From Microbacterium abyssi (GTDB lineage Bacteria > Actinomycetota > Actinomycetes > Actinomycetales > Microbacteriaceae), in contig NZ_CP063815.1 in NCBI RefSeq assembly GCF_015277895.1, positions 1,178,001 to 1,242,000 of the forward strand: a stretch of 64,000 nucleotides of DNA. The letters run 5' to 3'. The notes beneath the pieces are model-generated. The model made no database searches. It had not been told where the DNA came from and worked only from the letters and a program-made list of their open reading frames with translations. A program made the position numbers and the translations under genes. Every line of letters begins with the position of its first letter. Position 1 is the stretch's first letter. Of the stretch, positions 16,223-24,844 are shown in pieces.

Positions 16223-17650
16223 TCAGACCGGCTTCTCGCCCTCGCCGGAAGCGCCGTCGTCGCTCTCTTCGCCGTCTCCTTCGCTCGCGTCGCCGTCATG
16301 CGACTCGTCGTTCTTCCCGTCTGCGAAGTCGTCGCCGTCCAGAAGACGCGCCAGCGCCTCATCGAACTCGTCGGCAGCGGGCTCCTCGCCACGGGAGCGG
16401 GCCTGCAGACGGGCGATGAGAGCGCTCGGGTCGTCTATGTCGGCGGCGGAGGGCAACAGGTCGGGGTAGTCCCACAGCGAATCACGGGCGGCGATGCCGA
16501 CGGCATCCGTCACCCTGCGCCACATCTCGGCGGCCTCGCGCATCCTGCGGGGCCGCAGCTTCAGACCGACGAGGGCGCCCAGCGCGTCCTCCGCCGGCCC
16601 GCCGACGGCGCGCCGCCGGCGTGCGGCCTCGGCGAGTCGCACGCCGTCGGGCAACCGCGAGGTGGCCTCGCTCGTCACGACATCCACCCAGCCGTCGATC
16701 ATGGCGACGATGTTCTCGAGGCGGCCGAGCGATTCTCGCTGGGCGTCGGTCTGCGCCGGAAGCAGTGCACCGCCTTCGATCGCCGCGCGCAGCTCCTCGG
16801 GATTCGAGGGGTCGAGGCGGCTGGCGACGTCCTCGAGCGCCTCCACGTCGACGGTCACGCCGCGGGCGAAGTCCGTGATCTGCGACATCACCTGCAGATG
16901 CAGCCACTTCGCGTGCCGGTACAGCCGTGCATAGGCGAGTTCGCGCGTCGCGAGGTAGAGGGTGATCTGATCCTCGGGGATCTCGAGGCCCTCGCCGAAC
17001 GCGGTGATGTTCTGCGGGATCACCGCGGCGGTCCCGGCCGGCAGCACGGGGATGCCTACGTCGCCGCCGGAGACGACCTCGAGCGACAGGTTGCCGAGCA
17101 CCTGTCCGAACTGGGCGGCGAACACCGAGGCGCCCAGGCCCCTCATGAGCTTGCCGGCGCCCTGTATCGCACCGCGCATGTCTTCCGGCACCTGGGTGTC
17201 CAGGGCGCTCGTGAGCGCATCGGCGATGCTCGTCGAGACGGGACCGGCGATGTCCTTCCACACAGGCAGCGTCTTCTCGACCCATTCGCCGCGGGTCATC
17301 GCCTGCGGACTCTCGGAGAGCTCCGAGATCGTCGTCGCCTCGCCCAGCCAGAGGTTCGCAAGCGCGAACGCGTCGACGAGCGAGTGCCGCGATCCGTCGG
17401 TAATGCCCTGACCCTCGCGGTTCGCGATGTGCAGCGCCTGCCGCAGAGTGTTCTCCCACGGGTCCGCGCCGAACACGTTCTGCAGCTGCTGGGAGAGCGC
17501 GGCCATCATCGCGGGGTCGAGCTGGATGCCGTCCGCCCCGCCGAGCGCGTTCTGCAGTGCGTCGAGGTCGAAGTCTCCGGCGCCCGCGCCGGACATCATC
17601 CTCCGCAGGAACTCCTGGAAGTCTTCCGGGTTCGGATCGTTGTCTGCCAT
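16223..17650 (-). CDS. DUF2342/Zincin_2 family protein lacking HExxH
   Basis: This 475-residue protein belongs to the actinobacterial family labelled zinc-dependent metalloprotease (PF10103, from memory). It begins with an acidic Asp/Phe-rich stretch, has a long helical middle, and ends in an acidic tail of more than 40 residues rich in Asp, Glu and Gly. At the family's zincin position it reads RELAYARLYRHAKWL. There is no HExxH anywhere, so proteolytic activity is not supported by the sequence. The ATG at 17650 is preceded by GAGAGG. It diverges from the PDZ-Lon protease gene, a neighbour also in mycobacteria. Confidence 0.75.
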   Translation of the reverse strand: MADNDPNPEDFQEFLRRMMSGAGAGDFDLDALQNALGGADGIQLDPAMMAALSQQLQNVFGADPWENTLRQALHIANREGQGITDGSRHSLVDAFALANLWLGEATTISELSESPQAMTRGEWVEKTLPVWKDIAGPVSTSIADALTSALDTQVPEDMRGAIQGAGKLMRGLGASVFAAQFGQVLGNLSLEVVSGGDVGIPVLPAGTAAVIPQNITAFGEGLEIPEDQITLYLATRELAYARLYRHAKWLHLQVMSQITDFARGVTVDVEALEDVASRLDPSNPEELRAAIEGGALLPAQTDAQRESLGRLENIVAMIDGWVDVVTSEATSRLPDGVRLAEAARRRRAVGGPAEDALGALVGLKLRPRRMREAAEMWRRVTDAVGIAARDSLWDYPDLLPSAADIDDPSALIARLQARSRGEEPAADEFDEALARLLDGDDFADGKNDESHDGDASEGDGEESDDGASGEGEKPV

Positions 17651-17766
17651 GTCGGTCGCCTCTCAGCACGTCGCTAGCCGTGCCATCTACGCTAGTTGCA
17701 GGTTTCTGCACGCACCCCCGACGCGAGCAGATCGCTGTACGCCGGTCGCGAACGACGGAGGAACAC

Positions 17767-18852
17767 GTGTCTCAATCCCGCCCTGTGAGGATCGGGCTCG
17801 GAGTGTGGGCGCTCGTCGTCGCGCTCATCGCGCTGGTGGTGCTGACGTTCCTCCCCACCCCGTACGTGATCCAGCGTCCTGGGCCGGTTTATGACACGCT
17901 CGGCACCGCCGCGAGCGGCGACGGGGAGCAGGTGCCGCTCATCGAGATCGACGGCGCGGAGACGTTCGAGACCGGCGGAAGCCTCAACCTCACCACCGTC
18001 CAGGTCGTCGGCAACCGTGAGCGCACCCCGTCGTGGTTCGAGCTCGCGCTCGCCTGGATGGATTCCTCGCGTGCCGTGGTCCCGCTCGATTCCGTGTTCC
18101 CGGAGGGCGTGAGCACCGAGGAGCGCGACGAGCGCAACGCCATGCTGATGGTCGACTCGCAGCACGAGGCGACGGCCGCCGCACTGCACGAGCTGGGCTA
18201 CGACACCGGAGCAGAGGTGCAGGTCGTCTCCGCTGTGGAAGGCTCACCCGCAGATGGCCTCCTTGAGGAAGGCGATGCCATCGAGGCCATCGACGGCGTC
18301 GAGCTGACCAGTGCCAGCGAGCTGCGCGCCGCGATCCAGGATGCCGAGGGGGAAGCCGTCGACCTCACCGTCCTGCGGGGCGAGGAGGAGCTGCAGGTCG
18401 AGATCACGCCCGAGCATGAACTGGTGAACGGCGTGGACACCTGGCTGATCGGCATCACGCTCACGACCGAGTACGACTTCCCGATCGACGTCACGATCCA
18501 GCTCGACAACGTCGGCGGGCCGAGTGCCGGCATGATGTTCGCCCTCGGCATCGTGGACGAATTGACACCGGGGGAGCTCAACGGGGGCAACGACATCGCC
18601 GGCACCGGGACGATCGACGCCACCGGAGCGGTCGGCCCGATCGGCGGCATCCGCCAGAAGCTCTACGGAGCGCGAGACGCCGGCGCCGACTACTTCCTCG
18701 CGCCGTCCTCCAACTGCGACGAGGTCGTCGGCCACATCCCGGATGGGCTCCAAGTGATCAGCACGGCGACGCTCCAGGAGTCGCTCGACGCCCTCGAGGT
18801 GATCGCGGACGGCGGTGATGTCGAAGAGCTGCCCGCGTGCGCGGCATCGTGA
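17767..18852 (+). CDS. Membrane-anchored PDZ-Lon protease (YlbL-like)
   Basis: A 361-residue protein from GTG 17767, which has CGGAGGA as ribosome site; upstream open frame is noise. One transmembrane helix (about 9-29) anchors it with the rest outside. A PDZ domain spans about 145-215, with GSPADGLLEEGDAIEAIDG. The C-terminal Lon-type serine protease domain carries the catalytic pair: Ser253 in GGPSAGMM and Lys298 in GGIRQKLYGA, 45 residues apart as expected. It also keeps GTGTIDATGAVGPIGG between them. Relatives act in cell-envelope protein turnover. It is divergent from the DUF2342 gene and followed by the UPF0182 gene. Confidence 0.9.
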   Translation: MSQSRPVRIGLGVWALVVALIALVVLTFLPTPYVIQRPGPVYDTLGTAASGDGEQVPLIEIDGAETFETGGSLNLTTVQVVGNRERTPSWFELALAWMDSSRAVVPLDSVFPEGVSTEERDERNAMLMVDSQHEATAAALHELGYDTGAEVQVVSAVEGSPADGLLEEGDAIEAIDGVELTSASELRAAIQDAEGEAVDLTVLRGEEELQVEITPEHELVNGVDTWLIGITLTTEYDFPIDVTIQLDNVGGPSAGMMFALGIVDELTPGELNGGNDIAGTGTIDATGAVGPIGGIRQKLYGARDAGADYFLAPSSNCDEVVGHIPDGLQVISTATLQESLDALEVIADGGDVEELPACAAS

Positions 18853-18896
18853 CCTGAGCGTCACCATGCACGCGGCCCGCACATAGGGAGCGTGCA

Positions 18897-18902
18897 TAGG
18901 AT
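18897..18902 (+). promoter_or_regulatory. -10 hexamer of a probable leaderless promoter
   Basis: TAGGAT lies 6 nt before the GTG at 18909. No purine-rich ribosome site lies between. Confidence 0.55.
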
Positions 18903-18908
18903 GGTCAG

Positions 18909-21827
18909 GTGACCACGACCTCGGCGCCGAATCCGGCCACGCCTCGCACCTCTCGACGAATCCTGACGATCTCGTTGGTGATCATCGCCGCGCTGGTCGC
19001 GGCGTTCTTCGTCTTCGCCTCGCTGTACACCGACTTCCTCTGGTTCGACCAGCTAGGGTTCGCCGGCGTCCTCACGACGCAGTGGATCGCCGCCTCGGTG
19101 ATGTTCGTCGTGGGCTTCCTCGGCATGGCTGTGCCTCTGTTCGTCGTGATTCAGCTGGCCTACCGGCTGCGTCCGGTCTATGTGCGCCTGAGCTCCCAGC
19201 TCGACCGGTACCAGGAGGTCATCGAGCCCCTGCGCCGGCTGGCGATGTGGGGCATGCCGATCTTCTTCGGCATCTTCGCCGGCTTCGCGTCCGCGGGGAA
19301 CTGGGAGACCGTCTGGCTCTGGTTCAGCGGCGGATCCACCGGTGTTGCCGACCCGCAGTTCGGCATGGACACCGGCTTCTACCTGTTCGCGATGCCGTTC
19401 TACTCGATCCTGCTGGCGTTCGTGTCGGCGGTGCTCCTGCTCTGCCTGATCGTCACCGCGCTCGTGTCCTACCTGTACGGTTCTGTGCGCATCGGCCAGG
19501 GCGAGTTGCGCATCTCGAAGGCCGCCCGCATCCAGCTGGCCGTCCTCGCCGGCCTTTACCTGCTCGTGCAGGCGGCGAGCCTCTGGCTCGACCGCTTCAA
19601 GACGCTCGTCGCCGAGGAGGACCGCATCACCGGTGCCGCCTACACCGGCGTGAACGCCACCATCCCCGGGATGGCGATCCTCGCGATCCTCGCAGCCCTG
19701 GTCGCCATCCTCTTCTTCGTCACCGCGGTGATCGGGCGCTGGCGCTTCCCGCTGGCGGCGACCGCGCTGCTCATCGTGGCATCCCTCGTCGTCGGCATCG
19801 GTTACCCGTGGGTCGTGACCACCTTCCAGGTGCGCCCGAACCAGAACAGCTTCCAGGCCGAGTTCTACCAGCGCAACATCGACGGCACCAAAGAGGCATA
19901 CGACATCGCCGACCTCGAGGTCACGCCGTTCAAGGCGGAGACCGACGCGGAGGCCGGCCAGTTGCGCGACGACGCCGCGACCACGGCATCCATCCGCATC
20001 CTGGACCCGAGCATCATCAGCCCGACCGTGCAGCAGCTCGAGCAGTTCCGCGGCTATTACCAGTTCCAGGACACGCTGGATGTCGACCGTTACGAGATCG
20101 ACGGCGCAACGCAGGACACCGTCGTCGCCGTCCGTGAGCTCGACGTGAACCGGCTCGGCGACAGCAACAACTGGAACAACCGCACCGCGGTCTACACGCA
20201 CGGTTACGGCCTTGTCGTGGCAGCGGGCAACCAGCGCACCGGCGAGGGCGAGCCGGTGTTCCTCGAGCGGGGCATCCCCACGGCCGGCTTCCTCAGCGAG
20301 TCCGAGGACTTCCAGCCGCGGGTCTACTTCGGCGAAAGCTCTCCGCTGTACTCGATCGTCGGCGCGCCTGAGGGCACCGAGCCGGTCGAGATCGACTACC
20401 CGCGTGGTCAGGACGGGGCGAACGACACGAAGACCACCTTCGACGGCGACGGCGGACCCCGCGTCGGCAACACGTTCAACAAGCTGCTGTACGCGCTGAA
20501 GTTCCAGGAGGCGGAGATCCTGTTCTCCGACCTGGTGAACTCCGACTCGCAGATCCTGTACGACCGCGACCCCAAGGAGCGCGTGCAGAAGGCCGCGCCG
20601 TACCTCGAGCTCGACAGCGACCCGTATCCGACCGTCGTGGACGGCCGGATGGTCTGGGTCGTCGACGGCTACACCACCAGTGCGACGTACCCGTACTCGA
20701 CGAGCGTCAGCCTGTCCGACGCGATCACCGATTCGAACACGGCGGCGCCGAACTTCGCGATCGACGACATCAACTACATCCGCAACTCGGTCAAGGCCAC
20801 CGTCGACGCCTACGACGGCTCGGTGACGCTGTACGCCTGGGACGAGGAGGATCCGATCCTGAAGGCTTGGCAGAACGTCTACCCGGCGACCGTGAAGCCG
20901 GTCAGTGACATGTCCGCCGACCTGATGAGTCACGTGCGGTACCCGACCGATCTGTTCAAGGTGCAGCGTGAGATCCTCGGCGTCTACCACGTCGACACCG
21001 CCGGCTCCTTCGCGCAGCAGGACAACCGCTGGCAGACGCCGGACGATCCTCGTGACCCGACGTCATTGCAGCCGCCGTACTACCTGTCGATGCAGATGCC
21101 AGGCCAGGATTCGCCGCGGTTCTCGATGTTCTCGACGTTCATCCCTGCGTCCGCGCAGGGGACGACCAGCCGGAACGTGCTGATGGGTTACCTGGCGGTC
21201 GATTCGGATGCCGGATCCACCGCCGGCGAGAAGGCAGAGGGCTACGGGCAGTTGAGGCTGCTGGAGATCGACGCCGACACGACGGTGCCCGGCCCCGGTC
21301 AGGTGCAGAACACCTTCAACTCCGATCCCGCCGTCGTGCAGCAGTTGAACCTGCTGCAGCAGGGGGAATCCGAGGTGATATACGGCAACCTGCTCACCCT
21401 GCCGGTCGGCGGCGGTCTGCTCTACGTGCAGCCGGTGTACGTGCAGTCGTCCGAGGGCACGCAGCTGCCATTGCTTCAGAAGGTGCTGGTCACCTTCGGC
21501 GACAGCGTCGCCTTCGAGGACACGCTCACCGAGGCGCTCGATTCGATCTTCGGCGGTGATTCCGGTGCGACCGGAGGCGACGAGGAAGTGGAGCCCACGG
21601 ACCCGGGCGACGGCACCACTCCGCCCGACGAGGGCGGCACGGACGAGCCCGGCACCGGAACCGAGACCGACGCATACCAGTCGGCTCTGGCCGCAGCGCA
21701 GCAGGCGCTGTCCGACCGCGAGGCGGCGCTCAAGGAGGGCGACCTGACGGCGTTCGCGGAAGCCGATGATCGCCTGACGGATGCCGTCACCGAGTTGCTC
21801 GAGCTGGAGGCCGCAGCCGCCGAGTGA
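18909..21827 (+). CDS. UPF0182 family large membrane protein
   Basis: The 972-residue protein starts at GTG. Its first ~300 residues hold seven hydrophobic segments (near 17-40, 57-78, 110-128, 160-190, 208-226, 255-277 and 285-305). A long extracytoplasmic domain follows, with conserved blocks such as VRPNQN, YGESSP-like FGESSPLYSIV and LPLLQKV. Residues ~875-920 are an acidic Gly/Asp/Thr/Pro-rich linker, and the end is a helical Ala/Glu-rich segment. The family is nearly universal in Actinobacteria and cyanobacteria; no activity is established. An intrinsic terminator follows at 21862. Length and domain order are normal for the family. Confidence 0.9.
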   Translation: MTTTSAPNPATPRTSRRILTISLVIIAALVAAFFVFASLYTDFLWFDQLGFAGVLTTQWIAASVMFVVGFLGMAVPLFVVIQLAYRLRPVYVRLSSQLDRYQEVIEPLRRLAMWGMPIFFGIFAGFASAGNWETVWLWFSGGSTGVADPQFGMDTGFYLFAMPFYSILLAFVSAVLLLCLIVTALVSYLYGSVRIGQGELRISKAARIQLAVLAGLYLLVQAASLWLDRFKTLVAEEDRITGAAYTGVNATIPGMAILAILAALVAILFFVTAVIGRWRFPLAATALLIVASLVVGIGYPWVVTTFQVRPNQNSFQAEFYQRNIDGTKEAYDIADLEVTPFKAETDAEAGQLRDDAATTASIRILDPSIISPTVQQLEQFRGYYQFQDTLDVDRYEIDGATQDTVVAVRELDVNRLGDSNNWNNRTAVYTHGYGLVVAAGNQRTGEGEPVFLERGIPTAGFLSESEDFQPRVYFGESSPLYSIVGAPEGTEPVEIDYPRGQDGANDTKTTFDGDGGPRVGNTFNKLLYALKFQEAEILFSDLVNSDSQILYDRDPKERVQKAAPYLELDSDPYPTVVDGRMVWVVDGYTTSATYPYSTSVSLSDAITDSNTAAPNFAIDDINYIRNSVKATVDAYDGSVTLYAWDEEDPILKAWQNVYPATVKPVSDMSADLMSHVRYPTDLFKVQREILGVYHVDTAGSFAQQDNRWQTPDDPRDPTSLQPPYYLSMQMPGQDSPRFSMFSTFIPASAQGTTSRNVLMGYLAVDSDAGSTAGEKAEGYGQLRLLEIDADTTVPGPGQVQNTFNSDPAVVQQLNLLQQGESEVIYGNLLTLPVGGGLLYVQPVYVQSSEGTQLPLLQKVLVTFGDSVAFEDTLTEALDSIFGGDSGATGGDEEVEPTDPGDGTTPPDEGGTDEPGTGTETDAYQSALAAAQQALSDREAALKEGDLTAFAEADDRLTDAVTELLELEAAAAE

Positions 21828-21861
21828 TCGGCGCAGCCGGCCTGACCGGCATGTGTCACAA

Positions 21862-21896
21862 AGATGGCGGGTTCGCGCGTGCGCGACCCGCCATCT
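21862..21896 (+). terminator. Intrinsic terminator after the UPF0182 gene
   Basis: AGATGGCGGGT pairs with ACCCGCCATCT and extends inward with CGC/GCG. The stem is G+C-rich and begins 34 nt after the stop codon. It is followed by CTGTGT rather than a T run, usual for this G+C content. Confidence 0.7.
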
Positions 21897-21998
21897 CTGT
21901 GTCCTCGCCTCGGTCCGTGCAGGGCGTGCATCTTGGCACGACCCGCTAGGCGGTGTCCACCTCTCCTCAAGGGCCCCGTTCCTTGAGAGACTCTGCGC

Positions 21999-22964
21999 AT
22001 GGTGTTCATCGGTTTCCATGCTTCGCACGAGCAGATCGCTCCGAGCGCGCTCCTGGACGCCGTCATCGGAGCCGAGCGCGCAGGATTCGACGGAGCGATG
22101 TGCTCCGATCACCTCGCGCCCTGGACTCGGGCGCAGGGCCATTCGGGTTTCGCGCTGAGCTGGATCGCCGCGGCGCTGGCCTGCACCCGTTTCTCGATCG
22201 GCATGGTCAATGCGCCAGGGCAGCGCTATCACCCTGTGATGATCGCCCAGGCTTTCTCCACTTTGGAGGAGATGTTCCCCGGGCGTTTCTGGGCGGCGAT
22301 GGGCAGCGGCGAGGCCATCAACGAGCACGTGACAGGCGATGGCTGGCCCGCCAAGCACATCCGCAACGATCGACTGCGGGAGAGCGTCGACGTAATCCAC
22401 CGTCTGATGGGCGGTGAAGAGGTCGACCACGACGGTCTGGTGCGAGTCCACCGCGCCAGAGTGTGGAGCTTGCCGGCCGAGCCGCCTCCGCTGTTCGCGA
22501 CCGCCGTGAGCGCTGAGACCGCGGCTTGGGCGGCATCGTGGGCGCAGGGTCTTGCCACGGTCGTTCAGGAACCGGCCGCATTGCGTCGAGTCGTCGACTG
22601 TTACCGTGCCGCGGGGGGCGCGGGTCCCTGCATCCTGCAGGTGCATCTCAGCGTGGCGGACCGCGACGACGTGGCGTTCGCCATCGCGCGCGAGCAATGG
22701 AGCAACGGTCTGCTGTCACCGCCGGTCACTTGGGATCTTGAGCAGCCCGAGGACTTCGAGGCAGCAGTGGCCGGGCTGGACGAGGAGCAGCTGCGAAAAG
22801 CCGTACTGATCGACCACGACGCCTCCTCGTTGGCCGGCCGGATCGCGGATCTGGTGGAGACCGGATTCGACCGCGTGTATCTGCATCACGTCGGCACCGA
22901 GCAATCGCGATTCCTGGACGTCGCCGAAACCGAACTGATCCCTGAGCTGAAGGAGCGACTGTGA
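21999..22964 (+). CDS. LLM-class flavin-dependent oxidoreductase (non-F420 type)
   Basis: A 321-residue TIM-barrel protein of the luciferase-like monooxygenase superfamily. Signatures include an N-terminal GFHASHEQIAPS, AMCSDHLAPW near 30, and GRFWAAMGSGEAINEH near 96. It looks closest to the family named 'probable non-F420 flavinoid oxidoreductase' (TIGR03885, from memory), which would use FMN rather than F420; this cannot be confirmed by eye. The substrate is unknown. The downstream GH13 gene starts inside its stop codon (GTGA), so the pair is translationally coupled and probably works on one pathway. No strong Shine-Dalgarno precedes the ATG. Confidence 0.8.
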   Translation: MVFIGFHASHEQIAPSALLDAVIGAERAGFDGAMCSDHLAPWTRAQGHSGFALSWIAAALACTRFSIGMVNAPGQRYHPVMIAQAFSTLEEMFPGRFWAAMGSGEAINEHVTGDGWPAKHIRNDRLRESVDVIHRLMGGEEVDHDGLVRVHRARVWSLPAEPPPLFATAVSAETAAWAASWAQGLATVVQEPAALRRVVDCYRAAGGAGPCILQVHLSVADRDDVAFAIAREQWSNGLLSPPVTWDLEQPEDFEAAVAGLDEEQLRKAVLIDHDASSLAGRIADLVETGFDRVYLHHVGTEQSRFLDVAETELIPELKERL

Positions 22965-24625
22965 AGATCACCGACACCAGCGACCTCTGGTGGAAGACCG
23001 CAGTGGTCTACTGCCTCGATATCGAGACCTTCCTCGATTCGAACGGCGACGGTATCGGTGACCTGCAAGGACTCGCCCAGCGGATCGATTACCTCTCGCA
23101 GTTGGGCGTCACGTGCCTGTGGCTGATGCCGTTCTATCCGACGCCGGATCGTGACGACGGCTACGACGTCAGGGACTTCTACGGTATCGATCCGCGTCTG
23201 GGGAACCACGGCGACCTCGTCGAGGTGATCCGCACCGCACGCGATCGCGGGATGAGGGTGATCGTCGACCTGGTGATCAATCACACATCCGACCGCCACC
23301 CGTGGTTCCTCGCTGCCAAGCGCAGCGTCAACTCTCCGTTCAGGGACTACTACGTCTGGCGCGACGATCCGCCCCCGAAAGGCCAGAAGAACGCGGTCTT
23401 CCCCGGCCAGGCCGATGGCATCTGGGGCAAGGACGAGAAATCGGGACAGTGGTATCAGCACAGCTTCTACGAGCACCAGCCCGACCTGAACATCGCCAAC
23501 CCGCACGTGCGTGATGAGATAGCGAAGGTCATCGGATTCTGGTTGCAACTGGGCATCTCCGGCTTCCGCGTCGATGCTGTGCCGTTCCTCCTCGAGATCC
23601 CTGAGGGAGCCGGCATCCCTGAGCCGCACGACCTGCTGCGCGACCTCCGCCGGTTCCTGCAGCGTCGTTCGAGCGAGGCGATCCTGCTCGGCGAAGTGAA
23701 CCTGCCTTACGAGAAGCAGGTGCAGTACTTCGGCGACGAAGACGGAGACGAGCTCACCATGCAGTTCGATTTCGTCGCGATGCAGGCGCTGTACCTGTCG
23801 TTCGCCCGCAGGAACCCGGCCCCTCTGATCGCGGCACTGCGTGCCCGTCCCGCACTCGGATCGGAGGTGCAGTGGGCGAACTTCCTGCGAAACCACGACG
23901 AATTGACCCTCGACAAGCTCAGCGAGAGCGAGCGGCAGGAGGTGTTCGACGCGTTCGCGCCGGACGAACGGCAGCGTGTGTTCGGGCGAGGCATCACGCG
24001 GCGCCTCCCTCCGATGCTCGACGGCGATCCGCGCCGGATCCGCATGGCCTACAGCCTGCTCTTCACCCTCCCGGGCACGCCCGTGCTGTTCTACGGCGAA
24101 GAGATCGGCATGGGGGAGAACGTCGAGGTCTCCGGCCGCGAAGCCGTGCGGACCCCGATGCAGTGGTCCGCAGACCGCAACGGAGGATTCTCGGACGCCG
24201 CGCAGAGCAGGCTCGTGTCCCGTCCGCCGACCGACGGATACGCGCCCGAGCACGTCAACGTCGCCGCGCAGCTCGAGGACCGAGAATCGCTGCTGTACTT
24301 CATCCGTACTCTCACGTCGCGCTACCGCATCTCTCCGGAACTGGGGTGGGGCAGCTTCGAGGTGATCGATCAGCCCGCCGAATCACTTCTCGCGCACTCG
24401 ATCTCCGCCGACGTCGGCCGTCTCATCGCCCTTCACAACTTCGCAGAGGTGCCTGTGACCACCACTTTCCGGATGACCGACGAGCCGGAGGGGACGACCC
24501 TCCTCGACCTCTTCGAGCCGTCCCACATGGCGCTCGGCCCCGGTGGGACGGTCGAACTGGAGGTCCCGGCCTACGGTCATCGCTGGCTTCGGGTCTCGCG
24601 GCCCGGCGATGGTCGTGTGACATGA
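22961..24625 (+). CDS. GH13 family glucosidase/trehalose synthase-like enzyme
   Basis: This 554-residue (beta/alpha)8 enzyme begins at the GTG overlapping the oxidoreductase stop. GH13 landmarks are in place: VINHTSD (106-111), GFRVDAV with the nucleophile Asp205, ILLGEVN with the acid/base Glu245, and NFLRNHDE with the transition-state Asp313. The opening WWKTAVVYCLDIETFLDSNG resembles trehalose synthase (TreS) and related maltose-acting enzymes, in which the first strand is followed by DSNGDGIGD. There is no fused maltokinase domain. It most likely transforms maltose, trehalose or a short alpha-glucan. The substrate remains uncertain. A 13-bp hairpin follows. Confidence 0.85.
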   Translation: MKITDTSDLWWKTAVVYCLDIETFLDSNGDGIGDLQGLAQRIDYLSQLGVTCLWLMPFYPTPDRDDGYDVRDFYGIDPRLGNHGDLVEVIRTARDRGMRVIVDLVINHTSDRHPWFLAAKRSVNSPFRDYYVWRDDPPPKGQKNAVFPGQADGIWGKDEKSGQWYQHSFYEHQPDLNIANPHVRDEIAKVIGFWLQLGISGFRVDAVPFLLEIPEGAGIPEPHDLLRDLRRFLQRRSSEAILLGEVNLPYEKQVQYFGDEDGDELTMQFDFVAMQALYLSFARRNPAPLIAALRARPALGSEVQWANFLRNHDELTLDKLSESERQEVFDAFAPDERQRVFGRGITRRLPPMLDGDPRRIRMAYSLLFTLPGTPVLFYGEEIGMGENVEVSGREAVRTPMQWSADRNGGFSDAAQSRLVSRPPTDGYAPEHVNVAAQLEDRESLLYFIRTLTSRYRISPELGWGSFEVIDQPAESLLAHSISADVGRLIALHNFAEVPVTTTFRMTDEPEGTTLLDLFEPSHMALGPGGTVELEVPAYGHRWLRVSRPGDGRVT

Positions 24626-24650
24626 GCGGCCGGGGCGAGCACGAAAGGAG

Positions 24651-24683
24651 AAGGCCCCGAGATCGTGAAGATCTCGGGGCCTT
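24651..24683. terminator. Bidirectional intrinsic terminator
   Basis: A perfect 13-bp stem (AAGGCCCCGAGAT with ATCTCGGGGCCTT) closes a 7-nt loop. It lies 25 nt after the GH13 stop on one strand and 17 nt after the 3' end of the tRNA on the other, so it can serve both. Confidence 0.75.
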
Positions 24684-24700
24684 TCTGTGTCGCATTCTCG

Positions 24701-24774
24701 TTGCGGGGACAGGATTTGAACCTGCGACCTCCGGGTTATGAGCCCGGCGAGCTACCGAACTGCTCCACCCCGCG
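24701..24774 (-). tRNA. Initiator tRNA-fMet (CAU)
   Basis: The minus strand folds as a 74-nt tRNA with anticodon CAT at the centre of GGGCTCATAACCC. Two initiator hallmarks are visible: an unpaired C1 opposite A72, and three consecutive G:C pairs at the foot of the anticodon stem. D-loop (GGTAGCTC) and T-loop (GTTCAAAT) consensus sequences are present. The 3' end is CCCCGCAA followed by CGA, so CCA must be added after transcription. Confidence 0.95.
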
Positions 24775-24844
24775 GCACGTCTTATAGCTTAGCACGCGTT
24801 CGGAGCGCGGGGCGCCACGGGCGGGGATGCGGGAGGATGGGGGC

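Noticed and set aside
19053..20990. A 645-codon open frame antisense to the UPF0182 gene
   Set aside because: Composition is a mirror of the plus-strand codons (Val/Asp/Arg/His-rich), with no hydrophobic or conserved blocks; it is a shadow frame.
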